A DNA stretch of 64,000 bases from Baylisascaris procyonis (GCA_037389465.1 JAZARR010000088.1:1364001-1428000); one strand, 5' to 3'. Positions 1 to 13,970 are shown, numbered from the stretch's first letter. Numbers and translations are program-made. Notes: generated by a model not told the origin, from the sequence alone.

Positions 1-593
1 AGCACAATTCCTAATTGTATTAAAAAGAACGAATACAATACCTAACAATGAGCAACAATATCATTGCAACAATGAAAAATGGGATGTGAGACATTCTGCA
101 GTAACATTTGTTACAATAGGATTAGCGCACTGAAACATTTTGCAACAACATATCTTTGTTAGGTTTAACACTTTATTTGGATCTAGAGTTATTCGCCAAA
201 ACTTCGAAAACTGGAGTTCTTAAAAACTTCCCATATAAAACATTTTGGGCACCCTACCAATTTTTCGCCAGCAGCTTCGGAGAAATTTATGAGAAAAATT
301 CTCTGAGTGATTTTCAAACAACCAAGCCATCTATTTTCGCATTTTCGGTAATTAGTTGCTTTCAACATACAGCTTTTCATCGAAAAATACTATGGATTGG
401 ACAGAAAAAATATTTTTCTTTTAACGAGCGACAGCATCACCGCTTCAAGATGGTTTCGCATATGATAGCGGATGTTTTTTCTTCTATCCCCACTATTTCT
501 TTCGAAACATTCCACACCCTTAAGAATGAAATGCAGGTGGGTGCTGCTCCCAAGTTCCTTCACCCATAACCGTCTGTCGATGCCGATTTGCAG

Positions 594-764
594 GAGCACA
601 AGCCATGCAGAAGTAGTTTATGGGGGAGCACAGCACCTCTAAAACACGAGTCTAACCAAAGACGTCCAAACGGGCCGAAGCAAGAGTTATATAGGCCCCA
701 GATATCGCCTGGAGGGGTACAAGAGTACATAAGTCGATCAATGATGTTATGTGAAGAACAATAA
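594..764 (+). CDS. Possible terminal exon of a plus-strand gene entering from the left (partial)
   Basis: I do not recognise the protein. After a good acceptor (GATTTGCAG, ending at 593) an open frame of 56 codons runs to a TAA at 762-764. It is rich in Lys, Arg, Pro and Gln and contains the stretch PKQELYRPQISPGGVQEY, which reads like a hydrophilic, poorly structured C-terminus. AATAAA overlaps the stop codon (760-765), which is closer than usual for a poly(A) signal. The sequence here is clearly richer in G and C than its surroundings. Upstream exons would lie left of the window, and nothing in 1-593 looks coding. The alternative is a chance open frame in a GC-rich patch. The acceptor and phase 0 reading are seen; a gene here is inference. 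Confidence 0.35.
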   Translation, partial: EHKPCRSSLWGSTAPLKHESNQRRPNGPKQELYRPQISPGGVQEYISRSMMLCEEQ

Positions 765-3155
765 ACAAGAATCGGTTATACGAGTAAATGTGATCACTGC
801 AGTGTTAGATCACAAGTAGATATCATGGGTTGGACCTTCGCTGCCATACCAACATCACATGACAAAAGATTTTGCAGGACAGAGGAATAAGATGCACATT
901 GATGCTTTCTCTTCATTGCAAATAAAACCTTTAGGCGGAGAATTCATTAGCCAGCTGAATGGATCACTTTTCAAAGAGTTTTGCAATGTGGTGCCAGTCA
1001 TTGCATTATTACATCTGCAACCCCAGTTATTGCAGTAATGCTACATTCTCTATCACGTTACGGCTGCGTTTTCGATTGGTCGAGTCTTGCGGTAATTTAG
1101 GTATATGATACCGTTTCTTCTTTTTCCAAAGTAGAAATAAATTGTTCCTGGCTTCGAAGGGTCCCGAATTTTAAGCTTCAAAATTTCATGCAAACTTCCG
1201 AAAATTCATTTTCTAGACTATGTCTTGCTTTAATGTGTTTTCGTCAGTGCCTAGTGTGAAGTGCATTTGGGCGCAGCATTAATCGTCGGTGCTCGCTTCC
1301 GCTGTTGGAAACACCATCTGGGTCATATTAAGGCAATAGCCTATGCATCGCGTTGATTGGCTGGTGATTTTCAGAGCTATTTCCGTGTTGTCGCAGATGT
1401 ATCTGAATAACTGATTAGTTTTTATTATCGACCAGCCACGACCTTCATCGCCAATTACGTTGGATAGTCAGAATGACGACCGTCTGTTAAAGTTTTACTT
1501 GAAAGACAAGAGACAAAGATGCAACCGCTTTAATTTCCGTCATTTTGCAATAGTTTTTGCTCAGCGTGCTGTGAATCTGCTTCCTGGTCAACGAATAAAA
1601 AAATTTTCTTTGAATGCATTCGACTAAACGTTATCATCTTTATCATAATAATTACAATTTCTTATTATGTGACTAAAATTAGTAAAACTTATGGTTTAAA
1701 ATACATTATTCGTCCTATGATAATAGCCAAATGCACTGTTTCGCTTGTTGATCTCTCCAATGATTGCGTATTTTCCCTTAATGTTGCGCCCATATATGGT
1801 TAATGGCGAAATCTCCTTCATGTGAATTCTATCCGAGGCTTACTACGGCACTGGCGTGGGGCTGTCTGTAGTTGTGTACCTTCTCTCTTTACATGAAGTT
1901 CCTTCTGCATCATCCGTAGTAGTTGTGAGCCCTAATAATATAAGTTAACTAATAACGTCCAAATTTTTTATTGAAAAATTGCATGAATTCCCACATTCAA
2001 AGGGTGATCGTTCAGAAATGTGGGACTGTTGCGGTTTTTAATATCTTCTCAAATGTTCGTGTTTGAAGAGCAAACAATGGAGTCTTATTAGCAAATCAAG
2101 GAAATATGGCCAATTGCTGCAGTGATTACATTCATGCTAGAAGTATTTGCCGTAAATCGATTTGTGCTCAAGATGTTATCACTGCCATAGATAAAGTAGA
2201 ATTTTATTGTTTTACTTTACAAGGTAAATTCAGATAACAATTTTACAACTTCAAAAGAGGAGAAGTAAACACGAATATTTCGACAAAGAACAATATTTCA
2301 ATTGGTGACATTAACAATCGAGTAATTAAACATATTGTACACCGAAAACTGCTGGGAAAATGATTGCTGCTATGAAATTCGATTCTATGATTCTGCTAAG
2401 TGGAGCTGCTTACTTTTCGTTTAATAACCGAGCAAAAAAAACGAAACGTTTTTTTTTTTTTACTTAAAACACCTTCCATGTATGAATGTAAGGTGTCACT
2501 ATGTTGGCTAATATGGCGCATAAAGCTTCTTCTAAACCTCCTGTTGGGATATATCAAATCGCATGTTCAATGAATATGCTGTCCATAAGAAGGTCAACGA
2601 AGTATTAAAGCCATAAGCTGCTTTCAACAAAATAGCAACAACCTTGAAATATACAATATATCACATTTTCGGCACACGTTACAATAAATTGCCCCGAGCT
2701 ATAAAGCATTCTTCTTTGTATATACAATGTCCATATCAGTTTGATCACAAATCCTCTCCAAAATGAGTCTTTGAGGTGAGAATATATCAAGTCGTTCCTT
2801 TGTATACTAATGGGAACGACTTGATATGTACAAATATATAAAGTCGTTCCTACTAGTATGCAAAATTATAGGTCATTCATTTTTTGTGTGTTGAAATAAT
2901 TTGGCACCTTCAATGATTCAAAACTCTAGCTTTTTCTGAAAGTATCTCAACATTAATGGCTAGTTTTTAAATAACGATGAAAGTTTTCCATTCAAGTAAT
3001 GCTAAAGGCAAAGATTATTGTTGAAGTGAAGTGCACTATGTTCATGAGGTGAAACGAGCGATTCGATTTCAACTTTTGCTCATAATGGATTAGAATTTGC
3101 GCGCAAACATGATTAATTATATATGAGATTCCGAAGCTCCTGAGATCGAACTAAT
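765..3155. other. Intergenic AT-rich DNA
   Basis: I see no gene here. It holds poly(T) at about 2449-2460 and, at 2784-2850, a palindromic repeat cluster that is listed separately. The rest is unstructured AT-rich sequence with stops in all frames. Confidence 0.6.
2784..2850. repeat. 15-bp palindrome with a third direct half-copy
   Basis: ATATCAAGTCGTTCC at 2784-2798 is followed by its exact reverse complement at 2813-2827, separated by 14 bases. A further direct copy of the core, AAGTCGTTCC, ends at 2850. The arrangement is left arm, right arm, left arm again. It could fold as a hairpin, or be the remains of a small inverted-repeat element or a dimeric binding site. The repeats are seen directly; the function is unknown. 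Confidence 0.8.
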
Positions 3156-6100
3156 TTATCGTGGAGCAGATTTGTCCGACTTCTGAAGTGGTAATTTCTC
3201 CTTCTTTCGTAGCATGTTTGGCGTCGTTGTTACATCTTCGTTGATGGGAAGCAACTCTTCGAAGGGCATATTCTCATCGAATTTGATGTACTCTGAAAAA
3301 GTTTCACTAGTCTTCAAATATTTGCGAACAATAAGACTTACCGGTTCTATAGTAGAATTCGCCATTATAGGTTACATGTTTAATGTTACAATCGATGAGT
3401 TCCAATACAATGTGACAGTTAATATTGTTTATTGCCATATATTACTGTTATGCCATCTAAAGCCGAATAAATGTGCACATCTCATAATTAGTAGTTTCTT
3501 GGCACGTTTTGACCGCTTATATCACGACACGTTTGAGGATATAAGAAAGTGAATGAAAGTCAGTGAGTTATGCATAATACTGAGAGGAGTATTATTCGCT
3601 GCTGCAAATGACAGTATTGTTTTAATAAGCGTTACTGCAAGCAGCTTGATTTTTTCAGCGCAAATTCTTGATTTACAGTGAGCTTTCACATTGGAAAATG
3701 TTTATCTAGTTGCTCTTCGAAGGTAATCGATATTCATTTGGTACATGAAAAATTTGCATAAAATCCTAACACACTGTTGCATAGTGACTGGTGTTGTACT
3801 CGTACTGTGTACGTATCTATAGTATAGCTTACGAAACCAGTATAGCTGACAGTAGTATAACTTACGAAATCCTAATGTAGCAAATTAAATCACAAGAAGT
3901 ACATGCATTTTGAAGAAATTAAGTTTAGATAACCTCGGTGATTTGCATGTTCTAGGTATTAAAATCACCAACCATAGATATCGAGTCCTCCATCTCCGTC
4001 TTTGTCAAATGATGCGAAAATGCGGTGGAAATTTGGCTTCGTTTTTAGCAGGAATCGATCTGCGAGGATTTTCTTCACTTCCCCTTCGTCCAGCTTCATA
4101 TCAAAGTTTTCATCGAAGTCCTGAAATGAACCTTCGAAAAAATGAACTTTGTTGCACTCTTGTAAGAAAAGTTTGCGTGGCCCCATGCGTGATGGGTTTT
4201 TCAACGCTGTCAGCTGTCTGATAAAAGAGATGCATTTGTGTGTCTCTATCTATGAGCTGCTGTAAATTTTCCAAGACCGATTATCGCTGCACCATACGTG
4301 TATGAATGCATACCTATCACATCAGTGCACGCACGCCTACATGTGTGTCTATTCGCTGAGCGAAGTTAATTCGAGAATTTCGAAGGCAATAAATATAAGT
4401 ATGTCCGCCCGTTTCGGCCTTTGTTGCATTTCATTAATATCCATCCCCACGTGCCCCTCACATGAGCTGCTATAAATCTGACGACTTAATTTGTTCTGCA
4501 ACTGGTTTGTTGGAGATCAACAACGATTTTTTTTTTAAATCTTTATATATTTGATCGCTTCGGTAGGATAATGCACCAGTAGGCGTCCTATTATCGTTTT
4601 TAAATGATTAGCAAGCGCCTTGACCAGAAATACGAAACGAATGAGAGTATATTGTGCCGATTGTTCCTATTGCCTTTTTTCTCTTGTTCAAGTAATAACA
4701 GTAAGTCTAGAAATCTTAAAGAAGAGTCTGTGACTTTGCATCATTCTGTTAGTTTCTCACCTTTTCACCACAACTGCTGTTGTCATTACGAAAAGAACAT
4801 TAGTACTCTTGGACACAATTCATTTCTACGTGAAGCTAGACATGCTGTTCTTCAGCCTTCTCACATAATTTGTCTGTTGCATATTTGGAGACCAATTTTA
4901 CAGAAAGAAAAAAATGCTTAGGAATGTTATCATTTGAACTTTAAGAAAAGAAACGGATGCTCTTTTTGTAGGCGCATAAGAAGGTTAGAAAAATGCTTCA
5001 ATAAAATATCGAACTTTTGAAATATGAAAAAAAAAATTGTGTAAATATGAGAGATATTCTTCTGGATGTAAATAAATACAAATCCTTACATCGTAGAGTT
5101 TTCCAAAGTATCGACCACGGCGATCGGCGGATTTCTCGTTTTGTTGACGCAAATACTCTTCATATTCATTTCGTGAAACAACACCATCTTCTTCAAAAAT
5201 GTTTCGATTAACAAGACTTTACGTAATATGTGACGAAAATTCCACAGAGGTAGCAGTTTTATTGCTGAATTTTTGATGAGTGAAGAAAAACAAAGTTATG
5301 CGCTCACAATTTGCGGTCTTAAATTTTCGCTTCGTATGTAAAATTTGCAAATTGTTTTTGGCACTTTTCGATGATAACAAATTTTTTAAAAGATTCATAT
5401 TGAATGCTTCCGGATCTTGCGTATTTATTACAAGAAATATTTTGTCTGTATTGTGTGCTGAGGTATAAAACGCATGCAACAATGAAATGCACACAATGCA
5501 CACATAGAAAGAAGTTATGAAGTATTGGATAAGAAATTACTATCCAAATTCTCTTGCTGAAAAATTTTTCGACAAGTTTATGTTTGTCACTTGAAAGAGC
5601 TGTTCTAGGTATGTATGGCTCAACAAATTACAGGTAAAGACTAAAAAATACTCAGTAACAGAATGCATCTGTTGATTGGAGGGATTTCACTCATCCAAAG
5701 TTATTAAAGCAACGCTTTTCATTAGTGGGGTCCCTCCACGGCTGTCAACGATTATGCATGATACAAGTTGTTCCTAAAAATAGGGTTTGAAGCTTCGTCT
5801 CAAATATTTTCTATCTGCAGCCTTCCATGAAAGTGTTGAATACATTTTTGTTTGAATATAACCGAAAATATATCTTAGTCTTGTAAAAAAGCTCCGCATT
5901 TCCGCTCCTCCTTTTTTCTGCTTCCTTTCACCTCTCCAAAGCAACCATATAAACTGAAATCCTTTTCTACCCTTTCATCTGAGAAAATTGAACAGCTAGT
6001 TATTTGTTCATCATCTTTTGTAATCTTTGACTAGATTCCTTTAAACATACTAAGTAACTAACTGTTTGTATCATAGCTGTCGAATTCCTCCTTCTTGATA

Positions 6101-7378
6101 CGATCATAAGGTAGATCGGTGTGAAGGAACTCATCGAACGTCAACTTATCGTCGTGATTTCGATCTGATCTTATAAATTTCTGCTCTGCAAGCATTAAAG
6201 ATAAAAATTCCGATAAACCTAATTCAATTAATTTTTTAGCACTGGAAAACAAGTAACAATTCAATATACTGATGAAATATAGATTATCATACCACAAAGG
6301 TAACGAGAAATAGTGTTACTCTCGACTTTGACGAGAGTTTTATGTGACGAAGTGTGATCATCAGTCAAGCCTTAAAAATCATCATTCTCTGTCTCTTTTA
6401 TAACAATATTTGTTGAGGCCGTTGTCTTCATCAGTATTGTTAGTCCACTGTGCACGATAATCGAAGAAATGTGTTCATGGAAACATTAAATTAGAAGATT
6501 TCTTATAGCCTATCAAATTAGCTCCAGCTCACGGTTGGAAGCGGTGATAATTATATCTTAGTCATGCTACAGCATAGACCATTTCTGTTCGTAAAATTTA
6601 CTGCTCGAGCAGCACATGTAACTAGATATGTGCTCAATACAAAAAAAGTACGGAAAGAGGGGAGATGGGGTTGGGAAAGTGCGGTTTTTTTCAAGCTCAT
6701 CGCTGTAAAAGGCGTGGTTCGATGCGTTCAGTGTGTAATTTTTACATTTGCTCATCATGCCACTCTTGTGGTTCACTATTTAAATTTCAGTATCAGAGAA
6801 AGTTACTAATTAGCAATGATCCTTTCTATTCGTTTGCTGTACACTTCACTATAAAGCACTTATGAAACAGCCGCAAAGTACTCACGAGCAATACCAACAA
6901 CTTTTGTGCTGCCTTCAATATTTCAGTTTTGAAATATTCCCCAATTGCTGAATGAACTTTCCTAGTTTATTTTGCGCTGTGAACACGTCGCATAAATTAC
7001 GACTTTTTAATACCTCTAAGCAAACTTTCAACTTTGATTTTGGAAAAGAGTGTACTACGATCCCATCTTAATCTCCTCCGTTCCCATTACAACTTCGCCT
7101 CCATACAAAAGCCACTGAAAAAAATAGGTAATTGATTCGGGTTATCACCCGGATATTCCTAGAAATCAGTGAAGAAAAGATGAGAAAACGCTATTTGGAA
7201 GCAATAGCGAAAAATATGAAATCGTACGACTTTTGAAGCACCAAACAAACGTCAAGTTACCTGGTGTCTCCTCGGGAATGTCTTCATTAGGAAGCTTAAA
7301 GTCGACCAATGCCCGTCCTTCGACCAAACATTCTGCCACAATGGTCAACACAATAAAACTACGGATTGTTTGACACAT
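3156..7378 (-). CDS. Secreted four-EF-hand calcium-binding protein, copy A
   Basis: Five minus-strand exons join in frame: 7378-7261, 6185-6063, 5190-5090, 4120-3973 and 3292-3156, giving 208 aa. Residues 1-23 (MCQTIRSFIVLTIVAECLVE...) form a signal peptide, so the product should enter the secretory pathway. Four EF-hand loops are visible at about 47-58 (DRNHDDKLTFDE), 78-89 (split by an intron), 117-128 and 153-164 (DKDGDGGLDIYE). All have acidic or oxygen ligands at loop positions 1, 3, 5, 9 and 12, so calcium binding is expected. The tail after about residue 180 is basic and disordered and ends SAPR, without an HDEL/KDEL retention signal, which argues against a typical reticulocalbin or calumenin. 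The exon 3 acceptor (TTTTTGAAG) is weak but gives the only correct EF-hand phase. It is a clear paralogue of the gene at 22.3-24.2 kb. Family and domains are seen; the physiological role is unknown. Confidence 0.9.
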
Positions 7379-7485
7379 TTACGAGAACGACTTGACCGCT
7401 GACTTGAAACGAAACGAGTAGTTGTGAATAGCCACTCACTCTGCAACTGGCTTGTATTGCCGACTAACTCGGCTGCCACTGAGCA

Positions 7486-7493
7486 CTTAAATA
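7486..7493 (-). promoter_or_regulatory. TATA-like box of EF-hand copy A
   Basis: On the minus strand the sequence reads TATTTAAG about 110 bases upstream of the ATG at 7378, in the place where copy B has a clear TATA box. It is only a match by position and composition. Confidence 0.35.
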
Positions 7494-10400
7494 CGCGTGT
7501 GTTAGTCATCAGTGCTTCTATATTTAGTTGGGGTGGGGCTATTTACATCGAAGCCGGTCGCTTCTTTCAAGGCGGAGCTAATTCACAAAAGGCGGAGCAT
7601 GATGCCATCGAATGTCTCTGGAATGAAAACGTGTTTATGATGCGCAGATTTGCTTGTATTCTAGAGCGAAACAATGCATAAATTTTCATAAAGAATTTTG
7701 TTTGTAATAACAAGAAAACGAACAACCAATCGGTGATTGCGTTCATGCCATGTGAGTCAATGTGCAGATCATAAAACGCAATGATTGATCCAACTCACTT
7801 CGTTCATAACTGCATCCGCTTACCACATCTCACCTGTTTTTGCCTGCTCATCTGATTCCTTCTGTTACACTTGCCTACACGTAAAATTAGCCAAACCCAT
7901 TCGACTCTTTTGAAGAGCGGTGTATCCCAAAGGATTCACCTGCTCTTTACCCCTTGGCGATGGCCCTTTCCTTGGATGTTACCCACTTCCATCCACTCTG
8001 ATTATTCCATTTCACACTGGAAGGCTTGAATCTCGAGATTCGTTTCCCATACAAGTTTGGCGCAGTATGCTCTCTCTTCATGAAACTTCGAGTTGAACCG
8101 AATCACTGTTTTCGAACTGTCACTCTCGGATTTGGCGCTTTTGAGCTAGACTCATATAGAAAAGCAATGGTGATTGTATGAGCCAAGAAAACAATATTTC
8201 TTTCCATTGCAGTCGTGAGTACTAGCGGCTGAAGTAACTCTTGCTGTTAAGCAGACACAAAGCGAATGCTGTTGCGCGTTTCAAAAGATTGATGACGGGC
8301 GATTTGTTTTTGCTTGCCATGACCTTCGATGTTGAATGTTTGGGAGAACAATGGGAATTCAGCTATCGAATTTGCAATTGTGGGTCATTCCATCTAGTGC
8401 TGTTTAGAGCCACAGAACTGTGCTCGAATCGCATTGATGAAAGCTTTCGTTTACAATGGAATTTTCTGCTTGAAAAAAACTTTTCATTTGATGAACGTTT
8501 CCTAAATTAGTGCTGCGATTTTATGAAATATCGAATTCTATGAAGGCTCCTGAAATATTTGCATGTAGAATCGTTCTGCTTACTTTTTATGAAAAGCATT
8601 GCTTTTTAGCATCAGCATCCGCATCATATAATTCGACCGCCTGAACTATACTGGAGTGAACGAAATGCTGTTTCTTAAATCACATCAAGACATAGCGGAA
8701 TTTCGAAAGCCTCAGACAGCAAGCCATAAGAATTGGGGCTTTGATACCTTCAACAGGTGACCGATCGTTTGATCACCGATTTCTAACAGTCGAACATTTT
8801 AATTTCAACGTCAGCAAGATGACTTGCACTGTTCAACCCGAACATACAAAGTATGGTCTTTGTAAAATAAAAAACGCCTCAACTAGAGCTGTGAAACCTG
8901 TATATTGTTTTTGAGGCTTCCAGGGAGTACCGTAGAACATAGGGTCTTGTCGATGGCACATCAGGAGGAGGCGATTTGAAGAAGAGGGATGTCATATAAG
9001 TCGTAAATTGCATGGAACTCGACCAAATCTGGTTTTAAAATTGGATTTCAGAAAATTGAAATGTTCGAAATTTTCATAGCGCTCGGCAACAGGAGGTTGC
9101 ACTCGAGCGATGAAAAAGAAAATGCTGTCCTTTTAAAACGACGCACGTAAAAAGTAATTGCAAAACTCGCACTCTTAAAGAAAACTTTCTGAATAGTGTA
9201 CTCTGCTTGCCATATGACTTTGAAGTTCTCAAAGCCTCATGAATATTCTGCAGTCCCAACAGTCTCTGGATTCTTTATCAGACGTCTTGTTCACTTGCAA
9301 AACATATCGACTAGTCAGCAAATTGGCATATCCTAATGCGATTGTAAAACATTGTTGCCAGGTCGTATTAGATGCCTTCATGTATTTTTGTTAGTCTTGT
9401 TAATCTTGTCAATTACCTTGTCATCATCCCCATTTTCGCACAGTCCGTTCCTCCTAAGGCACGTACCTCGTGATCTTAGATACTGCCCTTCGTATTATCC
9501 AGAACCCGTGCATGCAATTAATCATCAAGTAGAGAAAAATATGGCGCTCCTGGCTATAGCAACCTATTCTGGAAGCACTTCTGGATCTTTCATTAATCTG
9601 ATCCCCGACAACGGCTTTGAGTCCTATTGATTTTGTAGGAAATCCCTTCGCTTCATTAATCATCGGTGCGGAAGCACATTTTTGCCTACCGTGCGTACAA
9701 ATCGAAGCCACTCAACATCATTTCGTTTTGTTTAGTACCACACCGAAACATAAATGCTTTACTCTTACTGTTTTCAAGTGTCTTTACTGTTGCCTTGACA
9801 AATACACAGCGATACGAGATGTTTCAGTATTCAAAACTGAAACAGTGATGTATTGATCGTGATAGGATCCATCCTGTCCTGAGTTGTGCCTTTTGCCTAA
9901 TAAAACAGTAACAATGTGGAATCCAGGTATGTTTCGTTGTGCAATGCTTCCGGTATGGTTCATTATTAATAGAAAAGTGCTATGACGACAAAATTATTCA
10001 CTGTCAAGTAGAGGATAGATATTTCTTCAAATGAAAATATTTCGTTTCCGTTTTTTTAAGATCAACAATTCGCCAATTATAAACTCACGAAATGAGGAAT
10101 AATTTCAATAATAAGAAGGAAACAACATTACTCATCTTGTTGCTCGAACGATTGCCTTCTCACTTATCGTCTTATGCACACATTCCGCCAATAATTATTT
10201 CTCTATGGAGTCAATAGGTGTATGATGATAAAGACTTAATGATGGTGATTCATCGCTATCGAATGTTTGGCAAGTTCAAGTTGCAACTTGTAGGGCATAA
10301 CAAAACAGATTTTTTGCTCGGTGATTCGTTTTCGATGTTGACTTGAGCAGAATTTTTCATTGACCATTCCCATCTATTGTAGTTTTAATACGGTCAACTC

Positions 10401-10668
10401 AGAGATAAGCATTCCAAAGAGAGGAATAAAATGAGCAAATGTACATCCAAATAATGATATACGAACTTATGGATTTCAACCGAATTTCACTTGCAACTTT
10501 TCTTTTACAGGGGAATAGAAATAAGTCCTCAATGAAACATAAGAAGTATGGAGAATTTTGTGCGTATATTAAATTTCTCTCCCGCAGCGTTATGTGGACC
10601 GCAGAGAAATATTGTATTGGAATATCTGGGAATTTGAAAAGACCATCTGAAAGTAATAAATATTACGA

Positions 10669-10671
<3 letters not shown>

Positions 10672-10704
<33 letters not shown>
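10672..10704. repeat. (TA)n microsatellite
   Basis: An uninterrupted alternating TA tract of about 33 bases. The YIYIYI peptides it produces in the overlapping frames are artefacts of the repeat. Confidence 0.95.
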
Positions 10705-10706
<2 letters not shown>

Positions 10707-12984
10707 AAAACTGTTGTTCGGAAACAAAATGCTTGGCTCTCATTACGAGGTATAGCTGAAGACAATACTTTGGCCAGTGTGAATAGAGGTATACATGGAG
10801 ATGCTAATTTTTGCGACTTGTGATTTGCGACCAGCATGCCGCACACTTCAATTCTATAGCTGTTTGCAATGCAGATAATTTAGGTCTTTATCGAATAAAC
10901 AGCGATGCTTCGAATGTGCCCGCAATCTGCGCGCATTTCAATATTCTCCATTGAATCGCTCTCATAGAAAACAAATGTGTTGAGAATTCCACTGACTTAG
11001 AATACCCTCAGCACCTCAGAAAGGCTGCATTACAAGTCAAAATTGCATAACAGTTAAATCAAAGGATACGACTAATCTGTTCTCACTGAAGTAGACGCAG
11101 CAACGAGGAGCAGAGTGCACGATTATTCCGGAGTTCATGAAACGTACGTAGAATCAGTCGGAACATGCGAGAGGTGCGACTGTGAAGTTGCACAATCTGT
11201 ACTACCATCAAACATCATCGATAGTCGTCAGCAAATACAGAGATTTTGCCGAATTATTTATTTTTATTCTATTTATTGATTTGTGTTCTTGCTCTTTTCA
11301 GGGAGGGTGAACAACAGATTTTTCCATCGTCGAGGGACTTCGAAAAATTGTTGCTGCATCGCTACCTTCCGTCGCGGTCGCGAACTTCTGGACAGCAAAC
11401 AGTTCCATTTTGCCCATTCTCAAAGAAGCCACGAGAAATGTTTTGTCGTCGCGCTTGTGCTCTGTGAATGTAAAGCGCTCGTTCATCCATATTATTAGAG
11501 TTGTCGCTTGCAGATAGGAAAAATGCTTTTGAACATCAATACCTCAAAGCTGCTACTTTCTTTATGAACACATGTTTAAAAGAGAACGGCATTTCGATTC
11601 CGGCCTCCACAGGTCAGATCGCTCGACTGATCTAGAATAGGACGAATGCTATAGATAAGTCGAATAGCTTGACTAGAATAGCTTGACATACTTTCAACAA
11701 ATTATATGCCATAGGGAACCCGTAGCTACATTTTTTGATGTGTATGGACTCAAATGTCATGCTGTTGAAACATGATGGTCACTCGTCCAGTCAAGTTGCT
11801 AATAGGGATTTCACAGTAGCAAAAAAAGTTTCCTTTTCCTTTCATTTCTCACTGTGTTAAGCAAGAACTGCTTTTACAAGACAAAGTACAACAATAGAAA
11901 CGATATTTCACAGCAATCCACTTTTTAAGCTTTGTTGTTGCAAGACTGCGTAGAGCTCTGTTACGCATGGCTGTCTTTTTGCTTTTGAAGAATTCGCTCG
12001 ATTTATCTGAGGCTACCGATTGAAGAACTAACGTTGGTGCGCTGTACTCACTTCGTTTGTGCTGCTCTACCATGTCGGATGAATGGCTGAATCTGTGCCG
12101 ACTCTGATTAACCCTGAGGCAATGGTTAATGGATACTTGATAAAACTTAGGATTAATTTCTCTGGCAGTGATTGTCAAATTCTTATTTTCGAAATGATAA
12201 GACTGCTAATTAGCACTAGTCTTCTCGTCTTTTCTATGACACACCTGACTGCCCAGATATCGCAGAGAGTAATGAAACACGACCCACAAAGATGGCGAAA
12301 ATGCTGCTGAAAAATTGAAACATTCACTCATTACAAGAGATTTTTTTGTTCATACATTTCTGAACAAGTTGGCTAGCGGTCTTGCCTCTTGCATTTTCAG
12401 TTGGCTTTCGGGATGGACATTTCTCAGCTTCATGCCTAGTTAATATAGTTTCGAAGCCGTTTGCAAGTCTTTAAGGTGATATTTCTCCTGGTCTTGGTCT
12501 CTTTCTCAACCTGCATTGGTTTCATTTGCCAGAAGCGATATCCTAGGCAAATTGCTGAATTGAATAACCCTTAGCTTGTTCATTTCATACTTTCCTTCGA
12601 TTTTGTTTCACAAAATTTCCTTTTTGGTCTATTCTTCTGAAGGAGCTCTTTACCACAAATTCGGGTAAGAATCTGCCAATGCCACACTCGGCTACACTCA
12701 CGATGTTGTTTATTTTATTTTGGTTGTGTTCGTATTTGCTGTTTTGAATTGATTATTCATTTGCCATTGTTGTCGGAATAAAGCTATGTGAAGTCTGTCT
12801 GATTTTACCGACCAAAAATTATCGGTGGGTCAATTTCTTCGATTGCAACCGAAATTCTATTTTTACCGCGAGCCTTATTCAGCAATGGACTAAAATATTT
12901 CAATGAATTTAATTTCAATTGAACTTCGATTGCGAACCAACACTTAGACCGATATAAATTTCGGCCGGTTGGATTACTAATAAA

Positions 12985-13092
12985 CACATACATGAATACG
13001 CAAGTGAGCGTGAACACATGCATACATACGCATACTCATACTCACACACACATACATGCACACACACATGTCCACATCAGGCACGCACACAT
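12985..13092. repeat. Imperfect CA-rich tract
   Basis: Interrupted ACAC, CATACA and GCACAC units. The His/Thr-rich peptides in overlapping frames come from the repeat and are not genes. Confidence 0.85.
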
Positions 13093-13339
13093 AATGACAG
13101 GTATAGCAGGTATTTGTGTAAGTTACAAGTCCAACACTTTCTGTCTTCAAGTTGTCTGGCAGTTAAAAACACTAGCAATCTGAATTCTCTCTCTTTTTTA
13201 AGTCCACTACAGGAGGTGCTTCCGTGTCTGCTGTCAGTCTTCGAATCAGCTATAACAGCTTATGGGCAATGTTGAAGTGCATGGGGTAGTCACATACAAA
13301 AATTTGATATGCTCTTGATCGGAAGAGCGCTTGTCTTTG

Positions 13340-13970
13340 GTCGATGTATCACCAGACAACTGTCGAAATGAGAGTGTCGCCAGGAAAGTGTGGCTAGGAA
13401 AGAAGAAAAAAAAAACTATGGAATTAATGGCATTGATGTACGGCCGTAATGGAGCCGTTCAGACTCTCATTTACAGTCATCGCGGGAAAGTAGCTAAAAA
13501 AGGAAATTGGCAATTGAAGACGATGCTCAAAAGCTGTGCAGCCGTGATAGACAAAAGATGAAATATACACGTTTCGACTGTAACTAAAGGCAACACCTTG
13601 CTAATCGAACCAAAGGAAGGGCTAAAAACTTTCACCCGCGAACGACAACTTCACCCGACAATCTCTGTCACGAAACGAAGTAAGGAATGTTCGGAATAAA
13701 ATGATTGACGAGTGGAATGAGTTAGTGCGGTCGTCGTGGTGAGGCGAAAACTTTCAAGTTCAAACCAATGGAATGCACATTAGAGGTAGACTGCCTGCAC
13801 AAAAGAATTCAAATTCGAGGGGAAATTTCTCTGCAAGGGTTTCGAAAAGATGCTCCGCTGGTCCCCGAAAAGATCTTGCTTTCTGTAAGTGATTCATACG
13901 AGTGGAGATTGCACAACAACGATCTTGCCTCAACGCCTGTCTGTTTTGACGGGTTCCGTTGGGAATGAAT
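13340..13970 (+). other. GC-richer patch with broken plus-strand frames, possible element relic
   Basis: Several consecutive plus-strand frames look coding but are broken against one another. One reads VRNKMIDEWNELVRSSW and then stops. A second frame from about 13745 reads [10 protein letters not shown] and continues to a consensus donor (TCT|GTAAGT after 13884). The pattern of short, dense, mutually frameshifted segments suits the relic of a mobile element or an old gene. I cannot name a family. It could also be one genuine exon (about 13745-13884) of an unrecognised plus-strand gene. Confidence 0.25.

Larger units (their letters stand above)
7500..13330. other. Intergenic region with one TA microsatellite
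   Basis: I find no supported gene over almost 6 kb. The open frames at 8241-8510 and 9352-9630 (the latter with a hydrophobic, signal-like start) lack homology, splice context or a partner exon. A (TA)n tract lies at 10672-10704 and a CA-rich tract begins at about 12985. Confidence 0.45.

Noticed and set aside
156..569. 137-codon plus-strand ORF at the left edge
   Set aside because: Phe/Lys/Ser-rich AT-driven composition, opposed by open minus-strand frames, with no splice or homology support; it looks like intronic or intergenic DNA.
9352..9630. 92-codon ORF starting with a signal-like peptide
   Set aside because: The minus strand is open and equally protein-like over the same bases, and no second exon or family match is visible.
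10439..10846. ORFs carrying YIYIYI peptides on both strands
   Set aside because: They are translations of the (TA)n microsatellite; the same applies at 15.9 kb and 51.05 kb.
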